Assembly: GCA_934045075.1 (NCBI GenBank)
Contig: OW203736.1
Span: 18,860,805 to 18,924,804 of the forward strand
Length of the DNA: 64,000 nt
Source of the DNA: Yponomeuta sedellus
Taxonomy: Eukaryota > Arthropoda > Insecta > Lepidoptera > Yponomeutidae
Direction of reading: 5' to 3'
Part shown: one piece after another, positions 32,286 through 43,247 of the stretch
How positions within the stretch are numbered: position 1 is the stretch's first letter
Layout of the letters: every line of letters starts with the position of its first letter
Made by a program: the position numbers and the translations under genes
Notes under the pieces: generated by a model
The model's database searches: none
The model's input: the letters and a program-made list of their open reading frames with translations, nothing else
What the model was told of the DNA's origin: nothing

Positions 32286-32661
32286 TGAAACTCTACGCAA
32301 AGTATTTTAGACAACAGCTGCACCCTTTAGACTAAAGAACAAAACAATATGTATGACGGTTCTTAGGAACCTCAGAATAAGAAACAAAGTTCTTATTGAG
32401 TTAGGAACACTCAACAGTGCTGCCAACTACAATGAGCTTTCAGGTTTGTAACCTCATTGTTCTAATATGTCTCAGTTGTTTATTTGTTCTGTGTATTGTC
32501 TGTAGCGACCAATGATATTTTATTTTGTTTTTTTTTTTGGCGGGCTTTTGAAGAGGATAGGCGCGTTTTTTGAAAATTTTTCAAAAATATTTCTGAAAAT
32601 TGTTAAAACTCGATAAACTTACGCTAAAAGTATTTAAAACATCGTCGTTAGGTTCGGCGAG

Positions 32662-33828
32662 ATGAAAGATCGCCCGGGGGCAAAGCCCCCTGGGCTTTCC
32701 GAGGATGAACCTCCTCCCAAATTAAAGAGGGGGCGAACTGAGGACCATGGACGCGAACATCACGGCGAGCAGCAGCAGGATGATGGATTCAAGCCATATC
32801 TGAAACCAGGTTACAGGCGGCTGTACGCGGAAAATTTGGTGAGCGATGAATTCATTGTCTTTGTTGAATCCGAAAATGGCAGAATTGGTAATAAAAACCC
32901 TGACCAGCTAAACACGATCTTCAAAAATGACGTCAAGGGCGTGGTGGGCATCAAGCGCATCAATGCTAATAAAATTGGTGTGTGCTTTGGACAAGCTTCC
33001 AATGCGAACAACTTCCTGACGAATGACGAACTGCTGAAGAAACAGGGCTTTAGAGCCTATATTCCCGCGAGGTCTGTAGAGACTATTGGGGTCCTTCGCT
33101 TCGTTCCAACAAGTATCACGAATGAAGAACTGTTTAAGAAACTTGCAGCAGAATTTGAAATTGTAGGCGTAAGGCGCTTTACCCGCAAGGTCAACGGAGA
33201 AATTGTTCCGTACAGTTCAGTGTCTGTGACTTTCTTGTCACAGACACTACCGGAGTATGTATACCTAGATCTGTATAGATTTAAGGTCAATGAGTACAGA
33301 GCACCACTTCTGCAGTGCTTTAAGTGCTTCAGATTTAACCATGGAGCGAAGTTCTGTAAAGGACTGCAGAAGTGCTCTATCTGCTCTGGTGAGCACCACT
33401 TCACAAAATGCGACAAAGAGGATGAATTGAAATGTATCAACTGCCAAGGGCCTCACTTGGCAATTTCCAGAGACTGTCCAGTTAAAAAAAACAAGTTAGA
33501 AGAACATGTTAATAGGACTAACTATGCAAAAATTGCTGCTTCAGCCAAAAAACAAGACAATATTGTCAAAAACTACAACTCGAACTTCCCTCCACTGAAA
33601 GCCAAGCCTTCGCCAATGATTGCTAGGGCTCCCACAAAACCCATAGTAACAGAACCTCCACAACTTGTGATCTCAAATTCAAATTTAGTCAAAGAAATAG
33701 TCAAGAGCGACTTCATCTTAAATGGTTTGGTAGGAGCTTTGGTAACATTGGCGAATGGTAATTTGCCCAAAATCAATGCTTCCATTGTGCAGGAAGTGTT
33801 GATTAAATCACTACAGAATAATGGATAA
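32662..33828 (+). CDS. LINE ORF1 protein (gag-like, zinc knuckles)
   Basis: The frame is 388 residues. The N-terminus is charged and Pro-rich. The centre is a Jockey-type gag domain that may include an RRM-like fold (VGVIGIKRINANKIGV region). C-terminal cysteine motifs follow near residues 215-275: CFKCFRFNHGAKFC, CSICSGEHHFTKC and CINCQGPHLAISRDC, three CCHC knuckles. It binds the element RNA and forms the particle. It overlaps the start of ORF2 by 8 bases, as in related elements where ORF2 is made by reinitiation or frame change. It appears intact. Confidence 0.9.
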   Translation: MKDRPGAKPPGLSEDEPPPKLKRGRTEDHGREHHGEQQQDDGFKPYLKPGYRRLYAENLVSDEFIVFVESENGRIGNKNPDQLNTIFKNDVKGVVGIKRINANKIGVCFGQASNANNFLTNDELLKKQGFRAYIPARSVETIGVLRFVPTSITNEELFKKLAAEFEIVGVRRFTRKVNGEIVPYSSVSVTFLSQTLPEYVYLDLYRFKVNEYRAPLLQCFKCFRFNHGAKFCKGLQKCSICSGEHHFTKCDKEDELKCINCQGPHLAISRDCPVKKNKLEEHVNRTNYAKIAASAKKQDNIVKNYNSNFPPLKAKPSPMIARAPTKPIVTEPPQLVISNSNLVKEIVKSDFILNGLVGALVTLANGNLPKINASIVQEVLIKSLQNNG

Positions 33829-36800
33829 ATCATTTATTACAATAGTACAGTTTAATGTAGAAGGAGTTATTAACAAGAAGCCATTATTAATTTCATTTTT
33901 ATTAAATAATGATGTAGACGTTTGTCTTTTAAATGAGACTTGGCTTAGGAACAATAGCACTTTTAATATTCCTAATTACAATATAATTCGACAAGACGGG
34001 AAAGATGGACGAGGAGGTGTAGCAATTTTAGTTAAATCCAATTTGAAATTCTCTACTGTCTCTGTTCCTTTTTACAATTTTATGCATTCTGCTGCAATAA
34101 TCTTACAAACCAATGCTGGTAATTTATCAATTCTCTGTAGTTTAGGAGTGGGTCGTTGTCCGATATTTCGACGACGAAACGCAACCGTTTTTTCTGGAAC
34201 GAAAACAGGTCCTCGAAACGGTCCTCGTTCGCAACTGGTTTCATTGTATGCGAACGAGCAAGTCGCAGAGGACGGTCAAACGAGTGCGAACGAGACGAAA
34301 TCACGAAACATCGGAAAAAATAAGTTGTTTTACACGATATTCGACTGTATACTCATAGACATAAAGATTACTTTATTGTATCACAGACCAAAACGAACGG
34401 AACGAGCAAGGAGCCGACGACGACGTCGCAATGATCTCATTACGTTCTAGGCTCTATTAATATAGCACTAAAGGACATATCCGCGTCAAATAATCTAAGG
34501 ACTGGTCTCGCGACGAACGAACGCTGGCACTGCTTTAGAGTCTCTGGCACTGCTTTATAATGAAACGTAAAACGGTCCTATCGTCGCGGAACACAAAACG
34601 GTCTTATAAAACGGTTCGTCTTTGCAACGATCACTCCTACTGTAGTTATATACCGCCTCCTAATGATAACCGTAGATTTCAGTGCAGAAGACTCAAACAG
34701 ATTTTGAATATGTTACCGAAACCAATGCTTTTTTCGGGCGATCTCAACGCCCATCACGTCGCTTTTGGGTGTTTGAGGTCTAACTCTCGCGGTAATGAGA
34801 TCTATAACACACTCGATGAGTATGATCTATGTATATTAAACACTGGTTTTCCTACCACTGTAGGTAGTCCTTCTAAAATGCCTTCTGCAATTGATATTTC
34901 TTCTGTCAGTCCTTCTGTTGCTCCTCTTTGCGAGTGGACAGTTCATGATGATGCGATGGGCAGCTATCATTTTCCAACAGTTATAACAATTCACACCACA
35001 ATTCATAAATACGATATTGGTAATTCCGCTGATCGATATCTTTATAATAAAGCAGATTGGCAGGCTTATGCATCTGAAACAGAGAGAATATTAGGGCAAT
35101 TTAATATAGACAGTAGTAACCCAGTCAAAACTTACAATGATTTTTGCGAAGAACTTAATCAGATTAAAGATGTCACTATTCCAAAGCTAAGGAAAACTAA
35201 TAGCATTGTCATTAAAAAGCCTGTTCCTTGGTGGGACAATGAATGCTCAGATGCTGTTAATAAAAGTAAAGAAGCTCTAAATATGTATAGAAGTAATGGT
35301 AATATGTCGAGTTACATTGAATATAAAAAATTAAATGCTTTTAAAAAAAGATTATTAAAAGAAAAGAAGAAATACGGATGGACTAAATTAGTTGAATCTT
35401 TTAACAGGTATACACCTATAAGCACTATTTGGAATTACATCAAAAGATTCAAACGTGTAACATTACCCAAAATGCCCAAAAACGACGAATGGATTCCAGC
35501 CTTCATTGATAAATATGCTCCACCGTCTCCTCCTGAAAAAAACATAGACATAAACTCATTAAATGAAATCTTTAATAACACAGGGAATAGTAATTGTGCT
35601 CATCTTTCAGAACCATTTTCCTTTGCAGAATTCACATTTGCTATCAAATATAGAAAAGATACAACCCCAGGATTAGATGACATTCCTTACAAGCTTATTA
35701 GGAACATGCATGTTGATGCCCAAAAATCGTTATTGGAAATGTACAATGTATTGTGGATGACTCAGTCCATTCCTGAAGCTTGGAAAACACAATGCGTTAT
35801 TCCTATATTGAAACCAGACAAGTCTAGTGATGACTTTAATTCATATAGACCAATTTCTTTATCCTCATGTGTAGGTAAATTGTTTGAGTTTATGCTTAAA
35901 ACCAGATTAGACCATTACGTAGAGCAGAATAAAATCTTACCAGAGCAGCAATTCGGCTTCAGGAAGGGTCGTAGTGCTACAGAGAGCTTTACTTCACTCA
36001 TCTCTGACATCAGGAATTCCTTTCACAGCCAATCAGCCACCGTATGTGCATTTCTTGATGTACAGGGAGCTTTTGATAATGTTGATCCATCTGTATTGGC
36101 AGGAATTTTATCAGAGATTGGTATGCCAGGACATGTCTGTAAATGGATATTTCATTTTCTTTATGATAGGACTATGTATGTTAAATTTAACAACATACTA
36201 CACGGACCAGGACAAGTTTTTAAAGGTACTATGCAAGGAGCAACCATATCCCCTTTATTGTACAATATTTATACATCTCAGATAAATAAATATCTGACCC
36301 AGACTGGAGTTCAATTCCTGCAGTATGCAGATGATTTGTTAATATACTCTGTACATAAGGATGTAAATATAGCTGTAAATAATTTAAATTTAGCCCTCTC
36401 TCAAGTGCATAATTATTATTTTAATAAGCTCAAATTGGTTATAAATCCATTAAAGAGTGGAGCTATGCTTTTCTCCAAAAGGCTTTCTCCTTGTAATAGT
36501 TTGGTAGAATACAATAATCTCCCTATACCTTGGTTGAAAGAAAAGAAGTTTCTTGGTATATTGCTGGATCATAGGCTAACATTTGAATCTCACATAAATT
36601 ATATCATCAAAAACGCCTCCAAAGCCCTTAATATACTTCGGTCTCTGGCAGGAGTACATTGGGGGTCTGACCCAAAAATATTATCTATGTTATATAAGAG
36701 CATTATGCGCAGCCATTTCGATTATAGCTCAATTGCTTATATGGGGGCAAGCCTTGCTTTGCTGAAGAAATTAGAAGTTATTCAGAATAAAGCTTTGAGA

Positions 36801-38087
36801 ATTATTACAGGGGCTATGTGCTCTACTCCAATTAATGCAATGCAATGTGAGGCTTGCATTCCCCCTTTACATCTTAGACGTCTACAGCTAGCTGAAAGGT
36901 TCTGTTTGAAAATGTTAACTAAAAATAATAGAGTTGTCTTAGATCACATTTTACCAATGCATGCCACTGAATTGGGCAATTCAGTGGCTCCTTATGCAAA
37001 TTTTAATCAGATATTAAATGGTAACATACCAACCTTATTAAGAATAGTTTTACATTTGAATGATTTAACAAAAAATTTGCATCAGGATAATTTGTGGCCC
37101 CTCTATAGGATGGATCTCGATATTCTATTGAAAAATAATTTTGTACATAAACCATGCATTACGAACCAACAAGATTTACTTGCTTTCCTGGAAAATAATC
37201 ATCTGTATTCCATCTATACTGATGGCTCTAAAACAGTTGATAGGGTAAACTCAGCATTTTTTGACCCTCAGTTAAAGAAAACTAAATGTTTTAAAATTGA
37301 CACTAGATGTAGCATTTTTACCGCCGAAGCTTATGCTATCCATCAAGCTTTAATTTACGTTCAAAATATTGATACTTGTAATATAATTATATTTACTGAC
37401 TCACTCAGTGTATTATTAGCTTTAGAAGGTAACTGCCTTCGTTATAATGTAAATTATCTCATCTATAATATAAAGAATTTGTTAAATAGTTTGTTAGTTA
37501 GTGGTAAGGTAGTTAAGTTAATGTGGGTACCTGCTCACCGGGGTATCACTGGAAATGAAGTCGTCGATCGAGCTGCAAATCTGGACCCTGACGAGGATCA
37601 CTCTACAGACCTCAAATTGCCATTTACTGATCTCCATGTTCATCTGAATGAGAATCTGAAAGCAATATGGTGCAACTACTGGAATGAGATCAGTAAAGAG
37701 AAAGGAAGCTGGTATAGAGACATCCAAGGAAGCCCGCCCGCCCAACCTTGGTACCATCGGAAAAAAGACATAAACTGCCGGAAATACATAACCACCCTAA
37801 ACAGAATGAGATTCGGCCACTGCCAAACCCAAGCTCACCTTTATAGACTCAGCCTAGCCCAAGATTCGAACTGCATTTACTGTGGAACTGAAAACGCCGA
37901 CCTAAACCATCTCGTGCTCAACTGTCAAGAATTTAAATTGCACAGATTAATACTTATCACGGAACTTGACACAATCAGCTGCGAAACGGGTGTCCCTACA
38001 CCAACTCTTCTTCCAAATCTACTTAGCAATCCTACCTTTTTCGCCCCCTTATATAAATTCATTATGAACAGTGGAATAAAAATTTAA
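33821..38087 (+). pseudogene. LINE ORF2 (endonuclease, RT, RNase H) split by a MITE
   Basis: The first part (33821-34142) is the apurinic-like endonuclease start (VQFNVEGVINKK, LLNETWL, GRGGVAIL). It stops at the MITE at 34143. The frame resumes precisely after it, at 34648 (YIPPPNDN). The endonuclease continues with FSGDLNAHH and ends GSYHFP, where related elements have Ser-Asp-His, so a key Asp is replaced by Tyr. RT has FRKGRSATE, FLDVQGAFDNV and YADD at 36324-36335. RNase H has YTDGSK, EAYAIHQAL, FTDSLS and VPAHRGITGNE. A C-terminal Cys-His motif (CIYCGTENADLNHLVLNC) follows. Apart from the insertion and the Asp change the frame is open. Confidence 0.92.
34143..34639. mobile_element. hAT-type MITE (497 bp) in the LINE endonuclease
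   Basis: The ends are TAGGAGTGGGTCGTTG and, reversed, TAGGAGTGATCGTTG. The 8-bp duplication CTGTAGTT is at 34135-34142 and 34640-34647. Removing the insert and one duplication copy restores the LINE frame exactly. The insert itself codes for nothing recognisable. Confidence 0.92.
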
Positions 38088-38382
38088 AGTGACTGGAAAA
38101 ACTGAACATTATAGTGAAGTGATACGGAAGTGATAAGTGCTCTTATCTGAAAACTAATACTATAAAAAACTAATACAATACTCAAGGCTCAAAAGGACAC
38201 GGATCCAGGGCCGTAAAACCCTTTATTAAAAAAAAAAAAAAAATATTTTATTTTAGTAAGGACTTTTTGGCGGGAAGTCAATTTGAGCGGTCGATTTAAA
38301 TTTTCTTACCAATAAAATATAAGTTATTCGGCATTTAATAACTCATTTCGACAGTAAATAATTAAAAACTTGTCGAGAAAGG

Positions 38383-39477
38383 ATGGAGGTCCAAAGTGAC
38401 GGGGGAGGAGGATCCCCCGAGCGCAAGCGGCGTTTCGAGGAAACCGTACCAACAAAGGATGGTATGTACAACATGTACTTCAAAACGAATTACACAAGGT
38501 TATTCCTTGAAAATAACTCCAGCGACTACACAGTCTATGTTGAGTCCAAAGATCGAGACAAGTTAGGGAACAGAAACCCTCTTAAACTGACGCAATTGTT
38601 CATGGACAATGTAAAGGATATTACAGGAGTCATCAGGATCAATGCGTATAAAATTGGAGTATCATTCACAAAAGCTGCAGCAGCTAATGGATTTTTAAAG
38701 CAGGAAAAATTTCTGAATTATCACAAGCTCCGCGCCTTCATCCCTGCCCACTTAGTGGAGAGAGTGGGAATAATCAAACATGTACCAGTAGACATTTCGA
38801 ATGAGGATATCTACAAGAGCCTTTCTTGCGATGCAGAAATAATATCGGTGAAACGCTTCATGAAACGAGATGCTGAGAAAAAGCTACAACCAATGACCAC
38901 AGTGACAATCACCTTTTCGACCACAACGCTTCCTCAATATGTGTACCTGAAGCTTTTCAGGTATCCAGTCTTCACATATGTGCTACCACTTGTGCAATGC
39001 TACAGGTGCTTTAAGTTCAACCACAACGAAAAACACTGCAGAAGTGAACAAATGTGCTCATCTTGTGCTGGTCAGCACTTATACAAAGAATGTATGACGG
39101 ACCAAATTACATGCATTAACTGTGGCAAAGATCACCTTGCCATATCCAGAGATTGCCCAGTAAAAAAACAAAAAATTGAAGAAAAACGCAGCAAAATATT
39201 GAACCAAAATCGGTCATTTGCCTCTGTGGTAAGTAAGGTGGATTTCCCACCATTAATAACAAAAAACATGTCGCCACAAATTACTCCCAAAGAAAATGTA
39301 AGCACCCCTAATGTTGAGAAAGTTGATGTTACTAGCAAAAAATTCGATATCGAATCAATTGCTTCTAATGAAATAATTTTAAATGCTATTGTAAAGTCCT
39401 TGGTTTCTTTGGCTAACTCGAATGACTCCATTACTATGGGTAGAATAAACGATGTATTCCTGAAGAACTTAATTTAA
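38383..39477 (+). CDS. Second LINE ORF1 protein (gag-like)
   Basis: The frame is 364 residues, in the same layout as the first LINE. It has MYFKTNYTRLFLENN early, VRINAYKIGV-type sequence in the centre, and knuckles CYRCFKFNHNEKHC, CSSCAGQHLYKEC and CINCGKDHLAISRDC near residues 205-270. It is clearly a related but different subfamily, with roughly half the residues alike by eye. The frame is intact, but without ORF2 in cis it could only act by binding RNA. Confidence 0.88.
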   Translation: MEVQSDGGGGSPERKRRFEETVPTKDGMYNMYFKTNYTRLFLENNSSDYTVYVESKDRDKLGNRNPLKLTQLFMDNVKDITGVIRINAYKIGVSFTKAAAANGFLKQEKFLNYHKLRAFIPAHLVERVGIIKHVPVDISNEDIYKSLSCDAEIISVKRFMKRDAEKKLQPMTTVTITFSTTTLPQYVYLKLFRYPVFTYVLPLVQCYRCFKFNHNEKHCRSEQMCSSCAGQHLYKECMTDQITCINCGKDHLAISRDCPVKKQKIEEKRSKILNQNRSFASVVSKVDFPPLITKNMSPQITPKENVSTPNVEKVDVTSKKFDIESIASNEIILNAIVKSLVSLANSNDSITMGRINDVFLKNLI

Positions 39478-39479
39478 TT

Positions 39480-39975
39480 ATGGATAATAGTTCACATTCA
39501 ATTCAGAATATCCCAAATAATAAATCTTTTCTTACCTTAGCACAGTTTAACATACAGAGTGTTAATAACAAGAAGCCATTGCTTATAAATTTTTTATCAG
39601 AAAATGACATAGATATTTGATTATTAAATGAAACTTGGTTAAAACAAACAAGTAATTTTTATATAGGTATCTGGTTACCATGCAATTTTACAAAATGGAC
39701 CTAATGGCTATGGAGGTGTAGCGATTTTAATAAAAAACTCATTTTAAATATACCAAAATTAATACTCCTTACTATGATTTTTTACAAACAGCTGCTATTA
39801 ATTTAAAAACTAGAACTGGTAATTTGTCTCTTGTATGTGCCTATAGTCCTCCAAGAGGTGGGCGATTCAAGTGTAGGAGATTAAAGCAAATACTTGCATT
39901 GAATTTGAAGTAAGGATAGAAGATTATTCAATAGCTTTTTTCGGATCCTGGCGCTGACGTCGCTTGTCGGTAAAA
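39480..39975 (+). pseudogene. Second LINE ORF2 start, broken endonuclease
   Basis: It begins MDNSSHSIQN at 39480 and matches the endonuclease start (LAQFNIQSVNNKKPLL). TGA at 39618-39620 lies where the first LINE has Cys (DVCLLNETWL). Further small shifts follow (near 39665 and 39750). The last recognisable part is RRLKQILAL and a degraded FSGDLNA-like stretch near 39950. Confidence 0.8.
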
Positions 39976-40718
39976 TTTGTGACTAACTTATTACATTTTC
40001 TGTATAATAACGAAATTGAACCACATTTCCCTAATAGTTTATTTTTTTATAAATTAATATTAAAAAATCCAATGATTTAATCAATAAGTTATTAAGATCG
40101 AGATAACTTAATTATTTTAATCAATCTTTCGTAACCCAGTCAGCTACCGTACTTGATAATGAGTTGCTTGTGCCCAATCTCACTAGTCTATGCTACTCCA
40201 CGTTAGATGGCGCTAATAGAAATAATTGGGCCACACAGAAGGGACTGGGGCGCGCGCAGACATCACTGATTAAACCGTTCGCAGATAGTAAATGTCACGG
40301 ATATCCGTGGTAAATGTTTAGAAATTTTCTAAAACGATACACGAAAATATACCTCATGGATGGTTCACAGATATTTCACATTTTGCAAAATAGGTAGAAG
40401 AAATATTTTTTTTTTAAGGTTTCTAGTACAGATCGATTAAGCTATGTTGGTACATCTTTTAATTTTTATGTGATTTATTGACAAATAAGTTGCTTAAAAC
40501 TTTACTAAAAACGGTACCGATTATTATGGCAGCTTCCTATAAGAACTCGTGGTCGCAGTTTGTACCCCCTGGTTTTTGAATTCGCAACTTGCTGTTGAGG
40601 AACAGTCGACAGCATATCACCTTTACATTTTATAATGTCTTGGAATAATTAACTACATAAACAATAATTAACTATAGCCCTTTAAGTATAACTTCCAACT
40701 AAAACATAGATTTTAGGG

Positions 40719-40870
40719 TTCCGTACCAGAGGGTAAAAACGGGACCCAATTGCTAAGATGGTATGTCCGTCTGTCGGTCTGTCCCCAAGCTGAACGTAAA
40801 CTCTCATGAACCGTGTAGCTACAGTTGATATTTTTATAGATGATGTACATATTTATTTAATGAAAGTCAT
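40719..40870 (+). repeat. GGGTTCCGTACC-type dispersed repeat
   Basis: AGGGTTCCGTACCAGAGGG, then AACGGGACCC and GTCCGTCTGTCGGTCTGTC, matches a repeat I recall as widespread in Lepidoptera. A counterpart end (CGGAACCCTTCGTGCGCAAG) lies at 55132. Confidence 0.55.
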
Positions 40871-41529
40871 TTCCATTTTAACCGACTTCAAAAGAGGTTA
40901 TCACATCGACGCGTATGTTAATTATTTTTCACTATGTTTTCGCATTATCTTCGTCAAATCTTAACCTATTTCGATATTTTTTTTTGTTCTACTAGGTATA
41001 GCGTCCCATTGGTCCCATTTTAATTTGGTGAAGATGTCATGAAGACTTTGAGAGATGGAGAAAAGAACTTTTCAATGGACAGCAGCAAATAAGGCCTAAT
41101 GAGGCCCATTCATAAATAATATGCATATGTTTCATAAAATATAATATAAAAGCTGTCCCAGGGTAATTTGGTGATGTTCTGATGAAGACTTTCAGAGATG
41201 GGAATTTAGAACTTCAAATTTAAGTAAAAAAAATCACTTTGTTCATCAAATACTTTCATTAAGTAGCACATTATCTGGTGGACATTGTTACGAAGTTCAT
41301 CAGCTCAAATGTAGTTCTTGAGAGGTTTTAAGTTTCTAATCTAGATAAAAATATGCCGTTTTCAGTTAACCAGAATTTAAGTCAAAATATACAATTTTAC
41401 TGTCGTGGTTATTAGTTCCTTAGTCAAAAATATACTATAGGCATGCGTAGTTATAAAAGTCACAATATCTATTTAGTTTCATACGAGTTTCACAAGTCAG
41501 TCAGTGATTAAAACGGTATAAAACGAAAA

Positions 41530-41690
41530 TATGTTTACGCAGAGGACAAATACAGCGCTGGTGCACAAAAGTGTATTTTGCATGGGCCCTGTAATTTATA
41601 ATAAGCTGTCTAGTGCATTAAGAGAACTGGACTTAGGCTTGTTCAAGCACAAATAAAAAAATATATTATTTAAAAACTGCTATCATACAA
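41530..41690 (+). pseudogene. LINE ORF2 C-terminal fragment
   Basis: The translation VHKSVFCMGPVIYNKLSSAL followed by LDLGLFKHK and a stop resembles the conserved end of many insect LINE ORF2 proteins (a GxxxYNxLP..., F-K motif). It is short and decayed. Confidence 0.5.
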
Positions 41691-42114
41691 TAATCGAATT
41701 TCTGACTGATAATTATATTGATTAAAATAAGTATAACAATGATATACTATTTGATATTATCCCCGTGACCTCTCTTGTTTGACATTTTTACTTATTATCG
41801 CATGGAATGTTATTTTTTTTATGTTCTTGACATTTTAAATTCTTGATGTTAATATAATAGGTCAATCAAATTAAAAAAAATCCAGGAATTAATTTCCAGA
41901 AAGCTGGATATCATTTTATACCATCATTTGATCTTAAATGCGTGTAATGCGAATTCGCACGGTCCCAGGAGGTAAGCTCAACTTTTGGGGGCCAAAAAAC
42001 CGCGAACTTCTCACACTTTCTTTCAGTTTTGTGCTTCTAGCTCGGAAACGGTACTTTGGACTGGAATCTTCGTTATTGCAATATTAAAGAGAGTTAAATT
42101 TTGCGTTGTATGAT

Positions 42115-42390
42115 TGTCTTCTTCTTCAGGCTATATTATGGAGTCCACTGCTGGACATAGCCCTCCCCTAGTGATGACCAGAGCGGCCTGTCTTATACCA
42201 TCATTGGGGGTTAATGCCCATAATCCCCACGCTGGGCATGCGGGTTGAGGATCGCAGATTGGTGGCATTGTACTGCAGGGGGCGCTGCTGCCCACCCCCC
42301 AGTTTGTGTCCCTTAGTCACCTTTTACGACACCCGCGGGAAGAATTTGGGTTGGTGCTATTCTTTAAGCCGAAACCACACAGCATGATTG
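42115..42390 (-). repeat. Lepidopteran dispersed repeat
   Basis: It contains GGAGTCCACTGCTGGACATA, the complement of the GGAGAGGCCTATGTCCAGCA-type tail, then later CACCTTTTACGACACCCGCG and GGTGCTATTCTTT. I recall these blocks as common in moth genomes, as ends of non-LTR elements. A related tail lies at 59575-59742. Confidence 0.55.
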
Positions 42391-42596
42391 TCTAAAACTT
42401 TAAATTCGATTTATTGGTATAGCCGAAATCAAAAGTTGTGAACCGGAACTTATTTACGTGCAAATTTACATTTTGCGAATTTTCAAGACCATATTTCTTT
42501 GAAACTGATACTCTTACTTCTATTGAAATACCCATAAGACAAACATTGTAGAGAATAAAATTTCACATTATACCTAAAAACTATTTTTATTTAATC

Positions 42597-43000
42597 TTTT
42601 CAGAGCACTCTCCACCAGCCTCTATACCACGTATCATGCGTCTGAACCAATTTTCAAAACATTTATTCCAGTCCTCCGCAGACACCTCTTCCACGGCCTT
42701 CTCAAACGCTGCTAGCGCGTCTTCCGGCGATGAAAACTGTATCCCTTTGAGCAGATTTTTTATTTTAGGCAGTAAAAAGAAGTCACACGGAACCTAATCA
42801 GGACTGTAGGGAGGGTCTCCTAAGACTCTGATCTGTGTGGAGTCCAGGAAGTCCCTCGTTTTGATCGCAGTGTGCGCGGGCGCGTTGTCGTGGTGAAGAA
42901 GGACCCCGCGGAGCCCGTTGTTCAATCGCTTGTTGCTTAATTCAGAAAAAAACTTCTGGCAGGCATTTTGTGTTATACCATTCAGCGTTTAATGACTTTG
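42597..43000 (-). pseudogene. mariner transposase, C-terminal fragment
   Basis: On the minus strand it reads LRGVLLHHDNAPAHTAIKTR (second D), then GDPPYSPD followed by a stop (TAG) where the family has Leu, then VPCDFFLLPKIKNLLKGIQF and a C-terminal ENWFRRMIRGIEAGGE. This is the DD34D mariner type. The N-terminal half is absent here. A mariner N-terminal half on the same strand lies at 44764-45376. Confidence 0.85.
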
Positions 43001-43049
43001 TTTAATTTCAAAGTTACGTACATTTGAGAATTTGTAGTTGCAATACCAC

Positions 43050-43247
43050 TCGCTAACGGTGAAGGAAAACATCGTGAGGAAACCCGCGGCCTGGTTGGCT
43101 CCGCACGTATTGACTAGTCTTTCCTGTGGGCTAGGCCGACTAAGCTGTTAGGATGGTATAGGTGCTGGGCAAGCCTACACCATCTATAAAACCATGTCCC
43201 AGGCACTACAGCGTCGGAGTGGGCCCTTCACCCATCTAGTGTGAGTG
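43050..43247. repeat. Lepidopteran dispersed repeat (GGTGAAGGAAAACATCGTGA type)
   Basis: ACTCGCTAACGGTGAAGGAA followed by AACATCGTGAGGAAACC is a block I recall as very frequent in moth and butterfly genomes, near the 3' ends of LINEs. GGGCAAGCCTACACCATCT follows. The solo LTR at 43248 interrupts it. Confidence 0.6.

Larger units (their letters stand above)
29580..32514. other. Unassigned DNA with scattered repeat pieces
   Basis: No gene is seen. It holds a foldback near 30118-30239, a repeat tail near 30436-30475, a G-rich tract at 31530-31564 and a LINE-type tail near 32195-32285. If 29403-29579 is a real exon, this could be its intron. Confidence 0.4.
32527..38242 (+). mobile_element. Jockey-like LINE (LINE-1 copy), near full length
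   Basis: It has a 5' region from about 32527 (a T-run then GGCGGG), ORF1, ORF2 and a poly(A) tail at 38228-38242. The 12-bp flank ATATTTTATTTT occurs at 32515-32526 and again at 38243-38254, which fits a target-site duplication. The element is interrupted by a 497-bp MITE in ORF2. A related LINE begins directly after the second flank copy. Confidence 0.88.
38255..39975 (+). mobile_element. Second jockey-like LINE, cut off at its 3' side
   Basis: It starts near AGTAAGGACTTTTTGGCGGG, directly behind the tail of the first LINE. It carries ORF1 (38383-39477) and a short, damaged ORF2 start (from 39480). Similarity to the first LINE fades at about 39975, inside the endonuclease. LINEs are normally cut at the 5' side, so a 3' cut points to a later deletion or rearrangement. 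Confidence 0.85.
39976..42596. other. Unassigned DNA with repeat fragments
   Basis: No intact gene. Recognisable pieces are a GGGTTCCGTACC-type repeat (40719-40870), a LINE C-terminal fragment (41530-41690) and a lepidopteran repeat (42115-42390). The rest is AT-rich and unassigned. Confidence 0.4.

Noticed and set aside
34141..34450. Extension of the LINE ORF2 frame through the MITE (to 34450)
   Set aside because: The frame stays open by chance inside the insert; the real continuation is after 34647.
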